A DNA stretch of 64,000 nucleotides. Source: Granulibacter bethesdensis CGDNIH1 (GTDB lineage: Bacteria; Pseudomonadota; Alphaproteobacteria; Acetobacterales; Acetobacteraceae). Positions 44,306 through 54,421 of this stretch are shown here, one piece after another; position 1 is the stretch's first letter; every line of letters starts with the position of its first letter. The position numbers and the translations under genes are program-made. The notes below the pieces were generated by a model. The model was not told the origin of the DNA. It worked only from the letters and a program-made list of their open reading frames with translations, and did no database searches. Location: positions 766,001 through 830,000 of the forward strand of contig NC_008343.2 in NCBI RefSeq assembly GCF_000014285.2, written 5' to 3'.

Positions 44306-44803
44306 TCAGGCGCGGTCTGGTTTCAAGGCCAGCAGCATTTTCATCATGATGATGGCCATAGCCAAAGCATAAAGACAGTTCGCGAATGCCATGGAAACCG
44401 GAAAGCCTGGAATAAGATAGGTCGGCTCGTCACAGGGCTTGTCGGGCCGGGTCGGCATATGTGCCAGCATATCGGTAATAGAGAGTTGACTGCTGAAGCG
44501 TGGCGCCGCGCATTCCGGCAAAGGGCTGGGCCAGAAATGCCACTCGACCCCGGCATGCAGCAGTCCGGCTCCGGCTGCCACACAAAAACTCAGCGCCGCC
44601 AGTCCACAGAGCACGAGAGCCGGACGGGGAGGCAGAAACAACGCGATCACGCCCAGTGCGATTGCAATCCGGTATGGCCAGCGTTCTACCAGACAGAGCG
44701 CACAGGGCGGCCGGTGCGCCCACCATTCCAAGGAAAAAGCCACACCAAGCGCCAGAGAGGCCATAATAACGGCAAAAAGAGCGATAATGCGATGACATGC
44801 CAT
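44306..44803 (-). CDS. dsbB: Disulfide bond formation protein B
   Basis: The 165-residue membrane protein has four membrane helices, the first redox pair CALC in PPCALCLVERWPYR, and the second periplasmic pair (PECAAPRF and DKPCDEPTY). DsbB re-oxidises DsbA with ubiquinone, and the ubiquinone gene coq7 follows in the same direction. The start ATG 44801-44803 is set by similarity; the frame stays open far upstream only because of antisense codon bias in aspC. Confidence 0.9.
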   Translation of the reverse strand: MACHRIIALFAVIMASLALGVAFSLEWWAHRPPCALCLVERWPYRIAIALGVIALFLPPRPALVLCGLAALSFCVAAGAGLLHAGVEWHFWPSPLPECAAPRFSSQLSITDMLAHMPTRPDKPCDEPTYLIPGFPVSMAFANCLYALAMAIIMMKMLLALKPDRA

Positions 44804-44947
44804 ACCGACAGGATAGGACAGACCGCGTCTTCTGTCGCTACTCCTGTCGCAGGAGGTCATCTGTAGGTCGCCAGATGCGGGAAAAGGGGATGGCAGGGCT
44901 GCCGAGGTGGTCGATTGCCGCTGAAGGGAAGGCGGCGTTAGGGTTGA

Positions 44948-46183
<1,236 letters not shown>

Positions 46184-46210
46184 AGCAGTCTTTAGTCCTG
46201 ACGGGATGGA

Positions 46211-46243
46211 AAAAGGCCGGGCGCTTGCGTGTCCGGCCCTTTT
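46211..46243 (+). terminator. Terminator between the two aminotransferase genes
   Basis: GGCCGGGCGC / GTGTCCGGCC pair over ten positions (two G-U) around a TTGC loop, with AAAA before and CTTTTC after. Confidence 0.8.
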
Positions 46244-46292
46244 CGTTAAGTGCATGGCGCTGATCTATCGATAGAAAGACGGACACTCTCTG

Positions 46293-47495
46293 ATGCCGAG
46301 TTTTGCGCAGCGCCTGAATGGGCTGGATGTTTCCCCCACCATCGCGGTGACGCAGCGTGCGCGCGTGTTGCGGGCGGAGGGGCATGATGTCATCTCCCTG
46401 TCGATCGGGGAGCCGGATTTTCCAACTCCACCGGAAGCGATTGAGGCTGCTCATGCGGCAGCATTGGCCGGGGATACGAAATATCCACCCATCGTGGGTG
46501 CGTCGGCGCTGGTCAGTGCGATCCGGGGCAAGTTTCAGCGGGAAAACGGGCTGGATTTCGCACCGAACGAGATCACCATCGCCAATGGTGCCAAGCAGAT
46601 CATCTACAACGCGATCATGGCGACGGTGGATCCGGGGGATGAAATCGTCATTCCCGCCCCCTACTGGGTCGCATATGAGTTGGTGACCCGGCTGGCCGGG
46701 GGCGTGCCGGTGATCGTGAATTGCCCACAGGAGACAGGGTTTCGTCTGAAACCGGAGGTTCTGGAGGCGGCGATCACGCCCAAAACCCGATGGGTGTTGT
46801 TGAATTTTCCCAATAACCCGACCGGGGCCGCGATTACGCCTGCGGAGATGGCGGCGCTGGCCGAAGTGATGCGTCGCCATCCGCATGTCTGGATCATGTG
46901 CGATGATATTTATGAGCATCTGCTCTATGACGGCTTCGTCTATCGCACCATGGCGGCGGTCGCACCGGATCTGCGGGACCGTATCCTCACTATTTCCGGT
47001 GTGTCCAAATCTTACGCGATGACGGGATGGCGTGTCGGCTTTGCGGGAGGGCCATCATCCCTGATCAAGGCGATGAACAATATGCAGAGCCAGGCGACAT
47101 CTGGTGTCGCAGGGATTGCACAGGCGGCGGCAGCGGCTGCCTTGAATGGTGACCCGGCCCTGCTGGCGGAGCGGGCAGCCATTTATGCAGCGCGGCGTGA
47201 CTTCGTGGTGTCCGCCCTTCAATCTGCCCCCGGCCTGACCTGCCACAAGCCGGAGGGGGCATTTTACGTTTTCCCCGGTGTCGCCGGGCTGCTTGGCCGT
47301 CATTCCGCAGGCGGCCGTTTGTTGCAGACCGATGAGGATGTGGCACTGGCTCTGCTGGAGGAATCCTATCTGGCCGTGGTGCATGGTGCGGCCTTCGGCA
47401 TGAGTCCCTATCTGCGGTTGAGCTATGCCACGGATGAGACGTCGCTGGCGCGTGCCTGCGAGCGTCTGGTGGCCTTCTGCGAAACTGTACGCTGA
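46293..47495 (+). CDS. Aspartate/aromatic aminotransferase, class I (copy 2)
   Basis: Another 400-residue AspAT Ib enzyme, clearly paralogous to the gene before it: ISLSIGEPDFPTPPEAIEAA, LNFPNNPTGA, DDIYEHLLYDG, SKSYAMTGWRVGF with the PLP lysine, and YLRLSYATD. The codon bias is milder than in copy 1 and many positions differ, so this is an old duplication with a likely different substrate range (for example aromatic acids or prephenate). Confidence 0.9.
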   Translation: MPSFAQRLNGLDVSPTIAVTQRARVLRAEGHDVISLSIGEPDFPTPPEAIEAAHAAALAGDTKYPPIVGASALVSAIRGKFQRENGLDFAPNEITIANGAKQIIYNAIMATVDPGDEIVIPAPYWVAYELVTRLAGGVPVIVNCPQETGFRLKPEVLEAAITPKTRWVLLNFPNNPTGAAITPAEMAALAEVMRRHPHVWIMCDDIYEHLLYDGFVYRTMAAVAPDLRDRILTISGVSKSYAMTGWRVGFAGGPSSLIKAMNNMQSQATSGVAGIAQAAAAAALNGDPALLAERAAIYAARRDFVVSALQSAPGLTCHKPEGAFYVFPGVAGLLGRHSAGGRLLQTDEDVALALLEESYLAVVHGAAFGMSPYLRLSYATDETSLARACERLVAFCETVR

Positions 47496-47560
47496 TCGCG
47501 GATGCTCCTTGCGGAAAGAGAATGGTGTGAGGCCGGTAGAGCCATGTTAGGAGAGGGGCC

Positions 47561-48586
47561 ATGTCCGAGATAAAGACTTCATGCTCCGCGCTTTCGCCCA
47601 CTCCTCAGGAGGGCGATCCGGTCTTTTCCATCGTGGTCCCGTGCTACAATGAGCAGGACGGGCTGGAGATGTTCCATACCCGGCTTGCCTCCGTCATGGA
47701 TGGGATGGGGGAGAGCTGGGAGGTGGTCTATGTCAATGATGGCAGCCGTGACCGCACGCTCGATGTAATGCAAACTCTGCGTCGGGCCGATCCCCGCATC
47801 AGCGTGGTTGGCCTGTCCCGTAATTTCGGCAAGGAAATCGCCACCACCGCGGGACTGGATCATGCACGCGGTCAGGCGGTCATCGTCACCGATGCGGATT
47901 TGCAGGATCCGCCGGAATTGATCCCGGAACTGGTCGCGCAATGGCGGCAGGGTTTCGACATGGTCTATGCCCAGCGCCGTGTCAGGGAAGGCGAGACCTG
48001 GCTGAAAAAAGCAACGGCGAATGCTTTTTACAACCTGATGACGCGCCTCGGGGATGTCAGCCTGCCCCCCAATGCCGGGGATTTTCGTCTGATGAGCCGC
48101 CGTGCGGTGGATGCTCTGCTGCGTCTGAGGGAGCAGCATCGCTTCATGAAGGGCCTGTTCGCCTGGATCGGCTATCCCTCTGTTGCTGTTCAGTATGATC
48201 GCGCGCCCCGTGCGGTGGGCGAGTCCAAATGGTCGTACTGGAAGCTGTGGAACCTCGCGCTGGAGGGGATCACCGGCTTTACCGTCGTGCCGCTGAAGCT
48301 GGCGACATATCTCGGTATTCTGGTTGCGCTGTTCGCGGTGCTGTATGGCGGCAATATCGTGCTGTCCAAGCTGTTCTTCGGCAATCCCGTGCCGGGTTAT
48401 CCCAGCCTGATGGCAGTGGTGCTGTTTCTGGGTGGTGTGCAGTTGATGACGCTGGGCGTGATCGGGGAATATCTCGGCCGCGTGTTCAACGAGACCAAGC
48501 GCCGTCCGCTCTATTTCGTGGAGCGTCATCTGCCGAGCGATCCCTCAATGACGCCTCCCTATGTCGGAGACTCCGTGCGTGGCTGA
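47561..48586 (+). CDS. Family 2 glycosyltransferase, polyprenyl-phosphate sugar type (GtrB/ArnC-like)
   Basis: The 341-residue protein has a GT2 domain (SIVVPCYNEQDGLE, YVNDGSRDRTLDV, VTDADLQDPPEL with the acidic metal motif, and GDFRLMSRRAVDALLRL) and two C-terminal membrane helices at about 245-267 and 279-302. Such proteins load a sugar on undecaprenyl phosphate for lipid A, O-antigen or other envelope decoration. No flippase or acceptor gene is next to it. Its 3' end overlaps the decarboxylase gene by 26 bases. Confidence 0.87.
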   Translation: MSEIKTSCSALSPTPQEGDPVFSIVVPCYNEQDGLEMFHTRLASVMDGMGESWEVVYVNDGSRDRTLDVMQTLRRADPRISVVGLSRNFGKEIATTAGLDHARGQAVIVTDADLQDPPELIPELVAQWRQGFDMVYAQRRVREGETWLKKATANAFYNLMTRLGDVSLPPNAGDFRLMSRRAVDALLRLREQHRFMKGLFAWIGYPSVAVQYDRAPRAVGESKWSYWKLWNLALEGITGFTVVPLKLATYLGILVALFAVLYGGNIVLSKLFFGNPVPGYPSLMAVVLFLGGVQLMTLGVIGEYLGRVFNETKRRPLYFVERHLPSDPSMTPPYVGDSVRG

Positions 48587-50036
48587 CGGGCTGGATCCTG
48601 ATGACTGGGACGCGTTACGCAGCCTTGGTCATCGTATGCTGGATGACATGTTCGACCATCTGGCCGGCGCACGCTCCGGAGCGGTGTGGCGGCCTTTGCC
48701 TCATCAGGTGAGGGATGTGTTCAAAACGCCTGCCCCGCGTGATGGCAGCAGTCTGGAATCCGTCTACGAACAGTTCCGCAATGATGTGCAACCTTATGCG
48801 ACCGGGAATATTCATCCGCGCTTCATGGGCTGGGTGCATGGTGGCGGCACGGCGGTCGGGATGCTGGCGGATATGCTGGCGGCCGGGCTGAACGCCAATC
48901 TGGGCGGGCGGGATCATGCTCCGGTCGAGGTGGAGCGGCAGGTGATCCGCTGGTCGGCTGAACTGTTGGGCATGCCGTCAGAAACCTCCGGTATTCTGGT
49001 GACCGGCTCCTCCATGGCGAATTTCATCGGCATTCTCGTGGCGCGTCTGGCGGCGCTCGGGCCGCAGGTGCGTCATGAAGGGGTCGGGCAGAGCGGCTTC
49101 ACCGCTTATGCCGGGGCTAATGCCCATGGTTGTATTCCCCGTGCGATGGATATGGCCGGGTTCGGCAGCGATGCCTTGCGTTCGGTGCCGCTGGATGATG
49201 CGCATTGCATGAGGCTGGATGCTCTGGCTGCCATGGTGGCTGAAGATCGGGCGCAGGGGAGGCTGCCTGCTCTGGTCATTGCCACGGCGGGAAGTGTCGA
49301 TACCGGGGCTATCGACGATCTGGATGCGCTGGCCACATTCTGTGCTGCCGAAGGGATGCGGCTGCATGTCGATGGAGCGTTCGGGGCGATGCTGGCCCTC
49401 TCGCCCGTGTTGCGCCATCGTGTGAATGGCCTGGCACGGGCCGATTCCATCGCGTTTGATTTCCATAAATGGCCGCAGGTACCCTACGACGCAGGCTGCG
49501 TGCTTGTGCGCGATCCCGTATTGCACCGGCAGGCTTTTGCGCAGGATCTGGCTTATCTGCGGCGCGATATCCGGGGCTTGTCCGGTGGCGCGCCATGGCC
49601 ATGCGATCTTGGGCCGGATTTGTCACGCGGGTTTCGGGCGCTGAAAGTCTGGATGATGCTCAAAACCTACGGCGCCGACCGTCTCGGCGCGGTGGTAGAG
49701 ACGTGCTGCGACGTCGCCACCCATTTGGCCGCGCGGGTGGCGGCTGAGCCGGAGCTGGAGTTGCTGGCCCCGCTGCCTGGGCAGAATGGCCTGAATGTTG
49801 TGTGTTTCCGTTTTATCGCCGCCCCGGGTGATCTCGACCGTCTGAACATAGAGCTGGTCGCGGATGTTCAGGAATCCGGTGTTGCGGTCCCCTCAACAAC
49901 GCATTTACGGGGGACGCTCGCGATTCGTGCTGCCATCGTCAATCATCGGACGAGGCGGGAGGATGCCGATATTCTGGTAAATGCAGTGTTGAAAGCCGGA
50001 CGCTGCCGTGTCAGCCAGTTGGTGGCAACCGGCTGA
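48561..50036 (+). CDS. Group II PLP-dependent amino acid decarboxylase
   Basis: The 491-residue protein belongs to the aromatic-L-amino-acid/DDC-glutamate decarboxylase family: HPRFMGWVHGGGTAVGMLADMLAAGLN near residue 85, the SSMANFIGILVAR segment near 150, HVDGAFGA near 270 and the PLP lysine in DFHKWPQVPYDAG near 305. Substrate is not set by sequence; DOPA, tryptophan or tyrosine-like or other amino acids are all possible. The ATG lies inside the upstream glycosyltransferase gene. Confidence 0.85.
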   Translation: MSETPCVADGLDPDDWDALRSLGHRMLDDMFDHLAGARSGAVWRPLPHQVRDVFKTPAPRDGSSLESVYEQFRNDVQPYATGNIHPRFMGWVHGGGTAVGMLADMLAAGLNANLGGRDHAPVEVERQVIRWSAELLGMPSETSGILVTGSSMANFIGILVARLAALGPQVRHEGVGQSGFTAYAGANAHGCIPRAMDMAGFGSDALRSVPLDDAHCMRLDALAAMVAEDRAQGRLPALVIATAGSVDTGAIDDLDALATFCAAEGMRLHVDGAFGAMLALSPVLRHRVNGLARADSIAFDFHKWPQVPYDAGCVLVRDPVLHRQAFAQDLAYLRRDIRGLSGGAPWPCDLGPDLSRGFRALKVWMMLKTYGADRLGAVVETCCDVATHLAARVAAEPELELLAPLPGQNGLNVVCFRFIAAPGDLDRLNIELVADVQESGVAVPSTTHLRGTLAIRAAIVNHRTRREDADILVNAVLKAGRCRVSQLVATG

Positions 50037-50049
50037 CACAGGCGTTGCG

Positions 50050-50934
50050 TCAGCCGAGTTCGGCCAGCTTGCCAAGCAAAAAGTCACGGAATACGGAAAC
50101 GCGCTTGGAACTGCGCAGCTCCTCCGGATAGACGAAATACACGTCGATCTTGGGAGATTCGATCTCCGGCAGCACGCGCTCCAGCCCGTCCATTTCGTTG
50201 CTCATGTAATCGGGCAGGGCCCCGATCCCCAGACCGGACTGAATGGCCAGCGCCATCGCCTGGAGTGAGTTGACATCCAGCAACGGACGTCGCGGTGTGC
50301 CGCTCTTGCGCCCGGCTTCGGCCAGCCAGTTGATGTTGTTGACCGGCGAGTGATAGTCGCCAAACAAAATCAGCCGGTGATTGTCGAGGTCTTCCACTGA
50401 TTGCGGCCGACCATGCTGCTCGAAATAGGCAGGTGTGCCGACCACATGCCATTTGATGGTCATCAGATGGCGCTGCACCAGATCAGGCTGCTTGGGCGGA
50501 TGCATACGGATGGCCACATCGGCCTCCCGCATCGCCAGATCGAGATCGGCATCATCCAGCAGCAGTGACAGCGACACGTCTGGATATGCGGCCAGGAATT
50601 GGTGCAGGCGGGGTGCCAGCCATGAAGCGCCAAAGCCGACCGTGGTGGTGACTTTCAGACGACCGGCGGGCTTTTCCTTGCTTTCGGTCAGCAGGGCCTC
50701 GGTCATAGCCAGTTTGGCAAAAACTTCGCGCACGGTACGGTTCAGGCTTTCGCCTTGCTCGGTCAGGATCAGGCCGCGGGCATGCCGGTGAAACAAGGGA
50801 ACCTGAAGGGCCTCCTCCAGTGCCGAAATCTGGCGGGACACGGCAGACTGGCTCAGGTTCAACGTATCGCCAGCATGCGTAAAGCTGCCTGCTTCAGCCA
50901 CGGCGTGGAAGACGCGCAGTTTGTCCCAGTCCAT
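50050..50934 (-). CDS. LysR family transcriptional regulator
   Basis: The 294-residue protein has the LysR HTH (residues ~3-60: LRVFHAVAEAGSFTHAGDTLNLSQSAVSRQISALEE) and a periplasmic-binding-like effector domain. The effector is unknown. It lies downstream of trxB on the same strand, an arrangement seen in other alphaproteobacteria, and convergent with the decarboxylase gene, 13 bp away. Confidence 0.88.
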   Translation of the reverse strand: MDWDKLRVFHAVAEAGSFTHAGDTLNLSQSAVSRQISALEEALQVPLFHRHARGLILTEQGESLNRTVREVFAKLAMTEALLTESKEKPAGRLKVTTTVGFGASWLAPRLHQFLAAYPDVSLSLLLDDADLDLAMREADVAIRMHPPKQPDLVQRHLMTIKWHVVGTPAYFEQHGRPQSVEDLDNHRLILFGDYHSPVNNINWLAEAGRKSGTPRRPLLDVNSLQAMALAIQSGLGIGALPDYMSNEMDGLERVLPEIESPKIDVYFVYPEELRSSKRVSVFRDFLLGKLAELG

Positions 50935-51058
50935 TGTTTACGCCACTCCCCGCTTCCGGGTGCGCTATGTGCGACCCATCGATGATTCGGCCTGCCGGGC
51001 CGCGGTCTCCTGTTCTCCGCGCACCCATCCCGGACGCCGGGCGTTGGCGGACGATTCG

Positions 51059-52021
51059 CTATTCTGCTGCCAGCATGGACGAATCGGTATGTTCGGCTAC
51101 CCACTTTTCCGCCTCCAGCGCCGCCATGCAACCTGTTCCGGCAGCAGTAACGGCCTGACGGTATATTTTATCTTGTACATCTCCTGCCGCGAACACACCG
51201 GGGATTGAGGTGCAGGGGGTTCCCGGGCGGGTCACCACATATCCTTCTTCATCCAGTTCCAGCTTGCCACGGAAGATGGCGGTATTGGGGGAATGGCCGA
51301 TTGCCACGAAAACGCCATCCACCGGCAGTGTGCTGGTATCCCCCTTTATGGTGTTGCGCAGGACAATTCCATCTACGCGATCCGGCGGCCCCGATGCTGT
51401 AATGTCCTCGACCACACTGTTCCAGACGACGGAGATTTTGGGATGCGCAAACAGGCGGTCCTGAAGGATTTTCTCGGCCCGTAACGAATCGCGGCGATGG
51501 ATCAACACCACTTCACTGGCATGGTGGGTCAGATACAGGGCTTCCTCAACGGCGGTATTGCCGCCACCAATCACCGCCACGCGCTTGCCGCGAAAGAAAA
51601 ATCCGTCACAGGTGGCACAGGCTGATACGCCCGCCCCCTGAAGTCGTTTCTCATTCGGCAGCCCCAGCCAGCGTGCCTGGGCGCCGGTTGCAATGATGAC
51701 CGAATCCGCTTCGAACACATCACCCGAATCCGCGGTGCAGCGAAATGGGGTGCGGGTAAAGTCCACATCGGTGATCAGATCATACACGATCTCGGTGCCG
51801 ACATGACGCGCCTGCGCTTCCATCTGCTCCATCAACCAGGGGCCCTGCACCGATTCTGCAAAGCCGGGGTAGTTTTCAACGTCGGTGGTGATGGTCAACT
51901 GCCCGCCGGGCTGAAGGCCGCATACCAGAATCGGTTTCATGCTGGCGCGGGCAGCGTAGATGGCGGCGGTATAGCCGGCAGGCCCTGCACCGATAATGAG
52001 AACCTTGCTGCGATGGATCAT
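51059..52021 (-). CDS. trxB: Thioredoxin-disulfide reductase
   Basis: The 320-residue flavoprotein has an FAD motif [20 protein letters not shown], the redox pair CATCDG near residues 140-143, the NADPH motif [17 protein letters not shown] near 153, and the C-terminal [10 protein letters not shown]. It reduces thioredoxin with NADPH. The ATG is at 52019-52021. It supplies the reducing side of the thiol systems in this window, the opposite of DsbB. Confidence 0.96.
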   Translation of the reverse strand: MIHRSKVLIIGAGPAGYTAAIYAARASMKPILVCGLQPGGQLTITTDVENYPGFAESVQGPWLMEQMEAQARHVGTEIVYDLITDVDFTRTPFRCTADSGDVFEADSVIIATGAQARWLGLPNEKRLQGAGVSACATCDGFFFRGKRVAVIGGGNTAVEEALYLTHHASEVVLIHRRDSLRAEKILQDRLFAHPKISVVWNSVVEDITASGPPDRVDGIVLRNTIKGDTSTLPVDGVFVAIGHSPNTAIFRGKLELDEEGYVVTRPGTPCTSIPGVFAAGDVQDKIYRQAVTAAGTGCMAALEAEKWVAEHTDSSMLAAE

Positions 52022-52225
52022 GGTTTTTATCTATCTGAAACACAGGGACGGCATGCCTTTAGGATATGAGGCCAATCCTCCTTGCGGGCAAGGAGGAGCC
52101 TTCGCGCAAAGTTTTTAATTTTTCCGGCTGAGAATGGCTTGCAGCCAGCACGTTGAGTCATAATATTGCGCAGTCCAAGCATTCATGACAATTTTCCGTT
52201 TCACCACGATGAGCATCCCCAGCGC

Positions 52226-52705
52226 ATGACCGCCGATCATTCTCTTCCCCATGAGCTGGACGCTATTGACCGGCGCATTCTGGCGGAATTGCAGGCCGAT
52301 GGCCGCATGACCAATGTCGAGCTGGCGCGTCGTGCGGGTATTTCGGCGCCTCCCTGCCTGCGGCGTGTCCGTCGGTTGGAGGAGGCGGGTATTATCCGTG
52401 GCTATTACGCCGATACCAACCCGCAGGCGCTGGGCTGGGAGATCGAGTTCTTTGCCATTGTCGGACTGGACAGTCAGAAGGAACAGGCTCTGGCCGAGTT
52501 CGAAAAGACGGTGGGGGAATGGAGCGAGGTGCGCGAATGCCACATGATTCGCGGCGGCGGTGATTTTCTGCTGCGTTTGGTGGCACGTGATACGGCGCAT
52601 GAAAATCAGCTGACCCAGCGCCTGACCGGTATGGAGCGTGTTACGCGGGTCCAGACGCTCCAGACGATTCGCACCAGCCGCGATATCGCGGGCGTGCCGT
52701 TATAA
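52226..52705 (+). CDS. Lrp/AsnC family regulator
   Basis: The 159-residue protein has an N-terminal HTH (LDAIDRRILAELQADGRMTNVELARRAGISAPPCLRRVRRLEEAGII) and a C-terminal RAM domain with the EVRECHMIRGGGDFLLRL segment. Lrp proteins sense amino acids. It is divergent from trxB. A six-codon ORF (52209-52229) ends in ATGA over its start. Confidence 0.9.
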   Translation: MTADHSLPHELDAIDRRILAELQADGRMTNVELARRAGISAPPCLRRVRRLEEAGIIRGYYADTNPQALGWEIEFFAIVGLDSQKEQALAEFEKTVGEWSEVRECHMIRGGGDFLLRLVARDTAHENQLTQRLTGMERVTRVQTLQTIRTSRDIAGVPL

Positions 52706-52725
52706 AGCGGCTTTGCAGGACCAGA

Positions 52726-53361
52726 TCAGGCCCTGTTGAATTTCGCCTTTGCATGACGCAGCGCGACCGGCACCAGGGATAGCAGCGCCAGGATAAAGAG
52801 CGGCACCAGTACCGAGGGACTCATCAGCGCGTCTGTCGGAGCAAGGGATTGCTGTATGCTCTGGCGCAATCCTGCGCCGAGGCTGACCGTGATGCTGATC
52901 AGGGGTGCGCTGCCGATTGCGGTGGCGATGGCGAATGGCAGAATGCGATGGCTGGCAAATGGCGCGGCCAGCGTACTGAGCCAGAATGGCACCATTGGCA
53001 TGAGCCTCGCTGCCAGCATATAATTGAACCCGTCCCGCTGGATCTGTGGGGCGATCTGATCGAGCCGGTGCAGGCAATGTGCGGGCAGCCAGCACCGCAG
53101 GCGCGTCAGCATGTATCGTCTGGTCAGATAGTGAAAAGCCGCGGCCCCGAGCGTTGCCCCGACAATGGCGGAGACAGAGCCGGCCAGCGTGCCGCACAAA
53201 GCTCCGCCCGCCAGCCCCAGAAACAGACCGCCCGGCAGCAGCAACAGGACGCTGAGTGCATAGGTGAGCATATACAGGGTGAAAGTCAGCGCCGGGTGTC
53301 GGTCAGCCCAGGGAAGCACCTGATCAAGCCAGGAATGAAGGACGGCAAGAGCATGTTCCAT
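52726..53361 (-). CDS. TVP38/TMEM64 (VTT domain, DedA-like) membrane protein
   Basis: The 211-residue protein has about five or six membrane segments and the VTT domain core: LLLLPGGLFLGLAGGALCGTLAGSVSAIVGATLGA near residues 38-75 and LAARLMPMVPFWLSTLAA near 115-135. DedA-superfamily proteins scramble or transport lipids such as undecaprenyl phosphate. Convergent with the Lrp gene. Confidence 0.87.
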   Translation of the reverse strand: MEHALAVLHSWLDQVLPWADRHPALTFTLYMLTYALSVLLLLPGGLFLGLAGGALCGTLAGSVSAIVGATLGAAAFHYLTRRYMLTRLRCWLPAHCLHRLDQIAPQIQRDGFNYMLAARLMPMVPFWLSTLAAPFASHRILPFAIATAIGSAPLISITVSLGAGLRQSIQQSLAPTDALMSPSVLVPLFILALLSLVPVALRHAKAKFNRA

Positions 53362-53436
53362 GATGGGAGGTCAGACTCGCAGAAAGTTAAAAAAGCGGAT
53401 TACAGCGCGGGATCGTCCGCCATGCACAGCTTCTGA

Positions 53437-53466
53437 TTGACGGATAGCCATTCACCCCCCTATAAG
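53437..53466 (+). promoter_or_regulatory. Sigma-70 type promoter of rpmH
   Basis: TTGACG (53437-53442) and TATAAG (53461-53466) are 18 bp apart in the 219-bp gap before rpmH. This would give a leader of about 110 bases. Confidence 0.6.
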
Positions 53467-53580
53467 CCGCGCCTCGGCCGGTCAGATGCGTAGGCGTCTG
53501 CGGACCATCTGTATTGTACCGGAAATTTCGACCGGGCGCGATCCCGAAGCTGGGACGCCCCTAGCCTCGGAGAGCCTGAC

Positions 53581-53715
53581 GTGAAGCGTACTTATCAACC
53601 CTCGAAACTGGTCCGCAAGCGGCGGCATGGTTTCCGCGCGCGTATGGCGACTGTTGGTGGCCGCAAGGTGATTGCCAACCGGCGTTCCAAGGGCCGCAAG
53701 CGTCTGTCCGCCTGA
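53581..53715 (+). CDS. rpmH: 50S ribosomal protein L34
   Basis: A GTG start at 53581 opens the 44-residue L34, [18 protein letters not shown] to GRKRLSA, highly basic and complete. It is first in rpmH-rnpA-yidD-yidC-engB. The GTG has GGAGAGCCTGAC upstream. Confidence 0.97.
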   Translation: MKRTYQPSKLVRKRRHGFRARMATVGGRKVIANRRSKGRKRLSA

Positions 53716-53798
53716 TTTCGGACAGCCCTGTTTCGGTAAGGCCGGATTCGTATGTCCCTGATATGCGGCCCGGCTCCCAACGAAAGGGTTCCGCAGTC

Positions 53799-54152
53799 AT
53801 GCGGGAAAAACGTCTGAAGCGGCGCGCGGAGTTCCTCCGCGTTGCCTCAAAGGGGCGCAAGGCCGCCGTGCATGGTCTGGTTCTTCAGGCCCTGCCCGCG
53901 CAGGCTGCCGACGCCCCTTTGCGCATTGGCTATACTGTGACCAAGAAAGTCGGCAATGCGGTTGTCCGCAATCGCACCCGTCGGCGCTTGCGTGAGGCGG
54001 CGCGGTTGGTGGCACGGGAATACGATCAGGCCGGCACACCCTTATCGGCGCATGATCTGGTTCTGATTGGACGAGACAGCACGCGCGGGCGGCCTTTCGA
54101 TTCTCTGCTGGACGATCTGCGCCGCGCTCTGGCCAAGGCCGGAGTCATATGA
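53799..54152 (+). CDS. rnpA: Ribonuclease P protein component
   Basis: The 117-residue basic protein has the RNase P signature [16 protein letters not shown] near residues 58-73. It binds the catalytic RNA and helps 5' tRNA maturation. ATG 53799 is chosen over ATG 53763, which adds 12 residues, because family similarity starts at [12 protein letters not shown]. It overlaps yidD by four bases. Confidence 0.94.
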   Translation: MREKRLKRRAEFLRVASKGRKAAVHGLVLQALPAQAADAPLRIGYTVTKKVGNAVVRNRTRRRLREAARLVAREYDQAGTPLSAHDLVLIGRDSTRGRPFDSLLDDLRRALAKAGVI

Positions 54153-54421
54153 TGGCTGGTCGTATCATCGGATACGGGCTGAGGCTTGCGGTGCGTCTGT
54201 ATCAACTGGTTCTGCGGCCCGTGCTGGGCACGAATTGCCGGTTTGTTCCCAGTTGCAGCGATTACGCGCTTCAGGCATTGCGCGAACACGGCACTTTTCA
54301 GGGTTCCATGCTTGCAGGGCGGCGCATTCTGCGCTGCAACCCATGGCACCAGGGCGGCTATGATCCGGTTCCTGCCGGAAGATGCCGCTGCAAAGATCAT
54401 TCAGGACAGACGGCGGGTTGA
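54149..54421 (+). CDS. yidD: YidD membrane protein insertion efficiency factor
   Basis: The 90-residue YidD has the conserved [27 protein letters not shown] and [17 protein letters not shown] segments with conserved Cys. It assists YidC. It starts at the ATGA overlap with rnpA and its stop overlaps the yidC ATG (TGATG). Confidence 0.93.
   Translation: MMAGRIIGYGLRLAVRLYQLVLRPVLGTNCRFVPSCSDYALQALREHGTFQGSMLAGRRILRCNPWHQGGYDPVPAGRCRCKDHSGQTAG

Noticed and set aside
52209..52229. Six-codon ORF (MSIPSA-like) overlapping the Lrp start with ATGA
   Set aside because: Too short to judge, and no ribosome site precedes it; the overlap may be chance.
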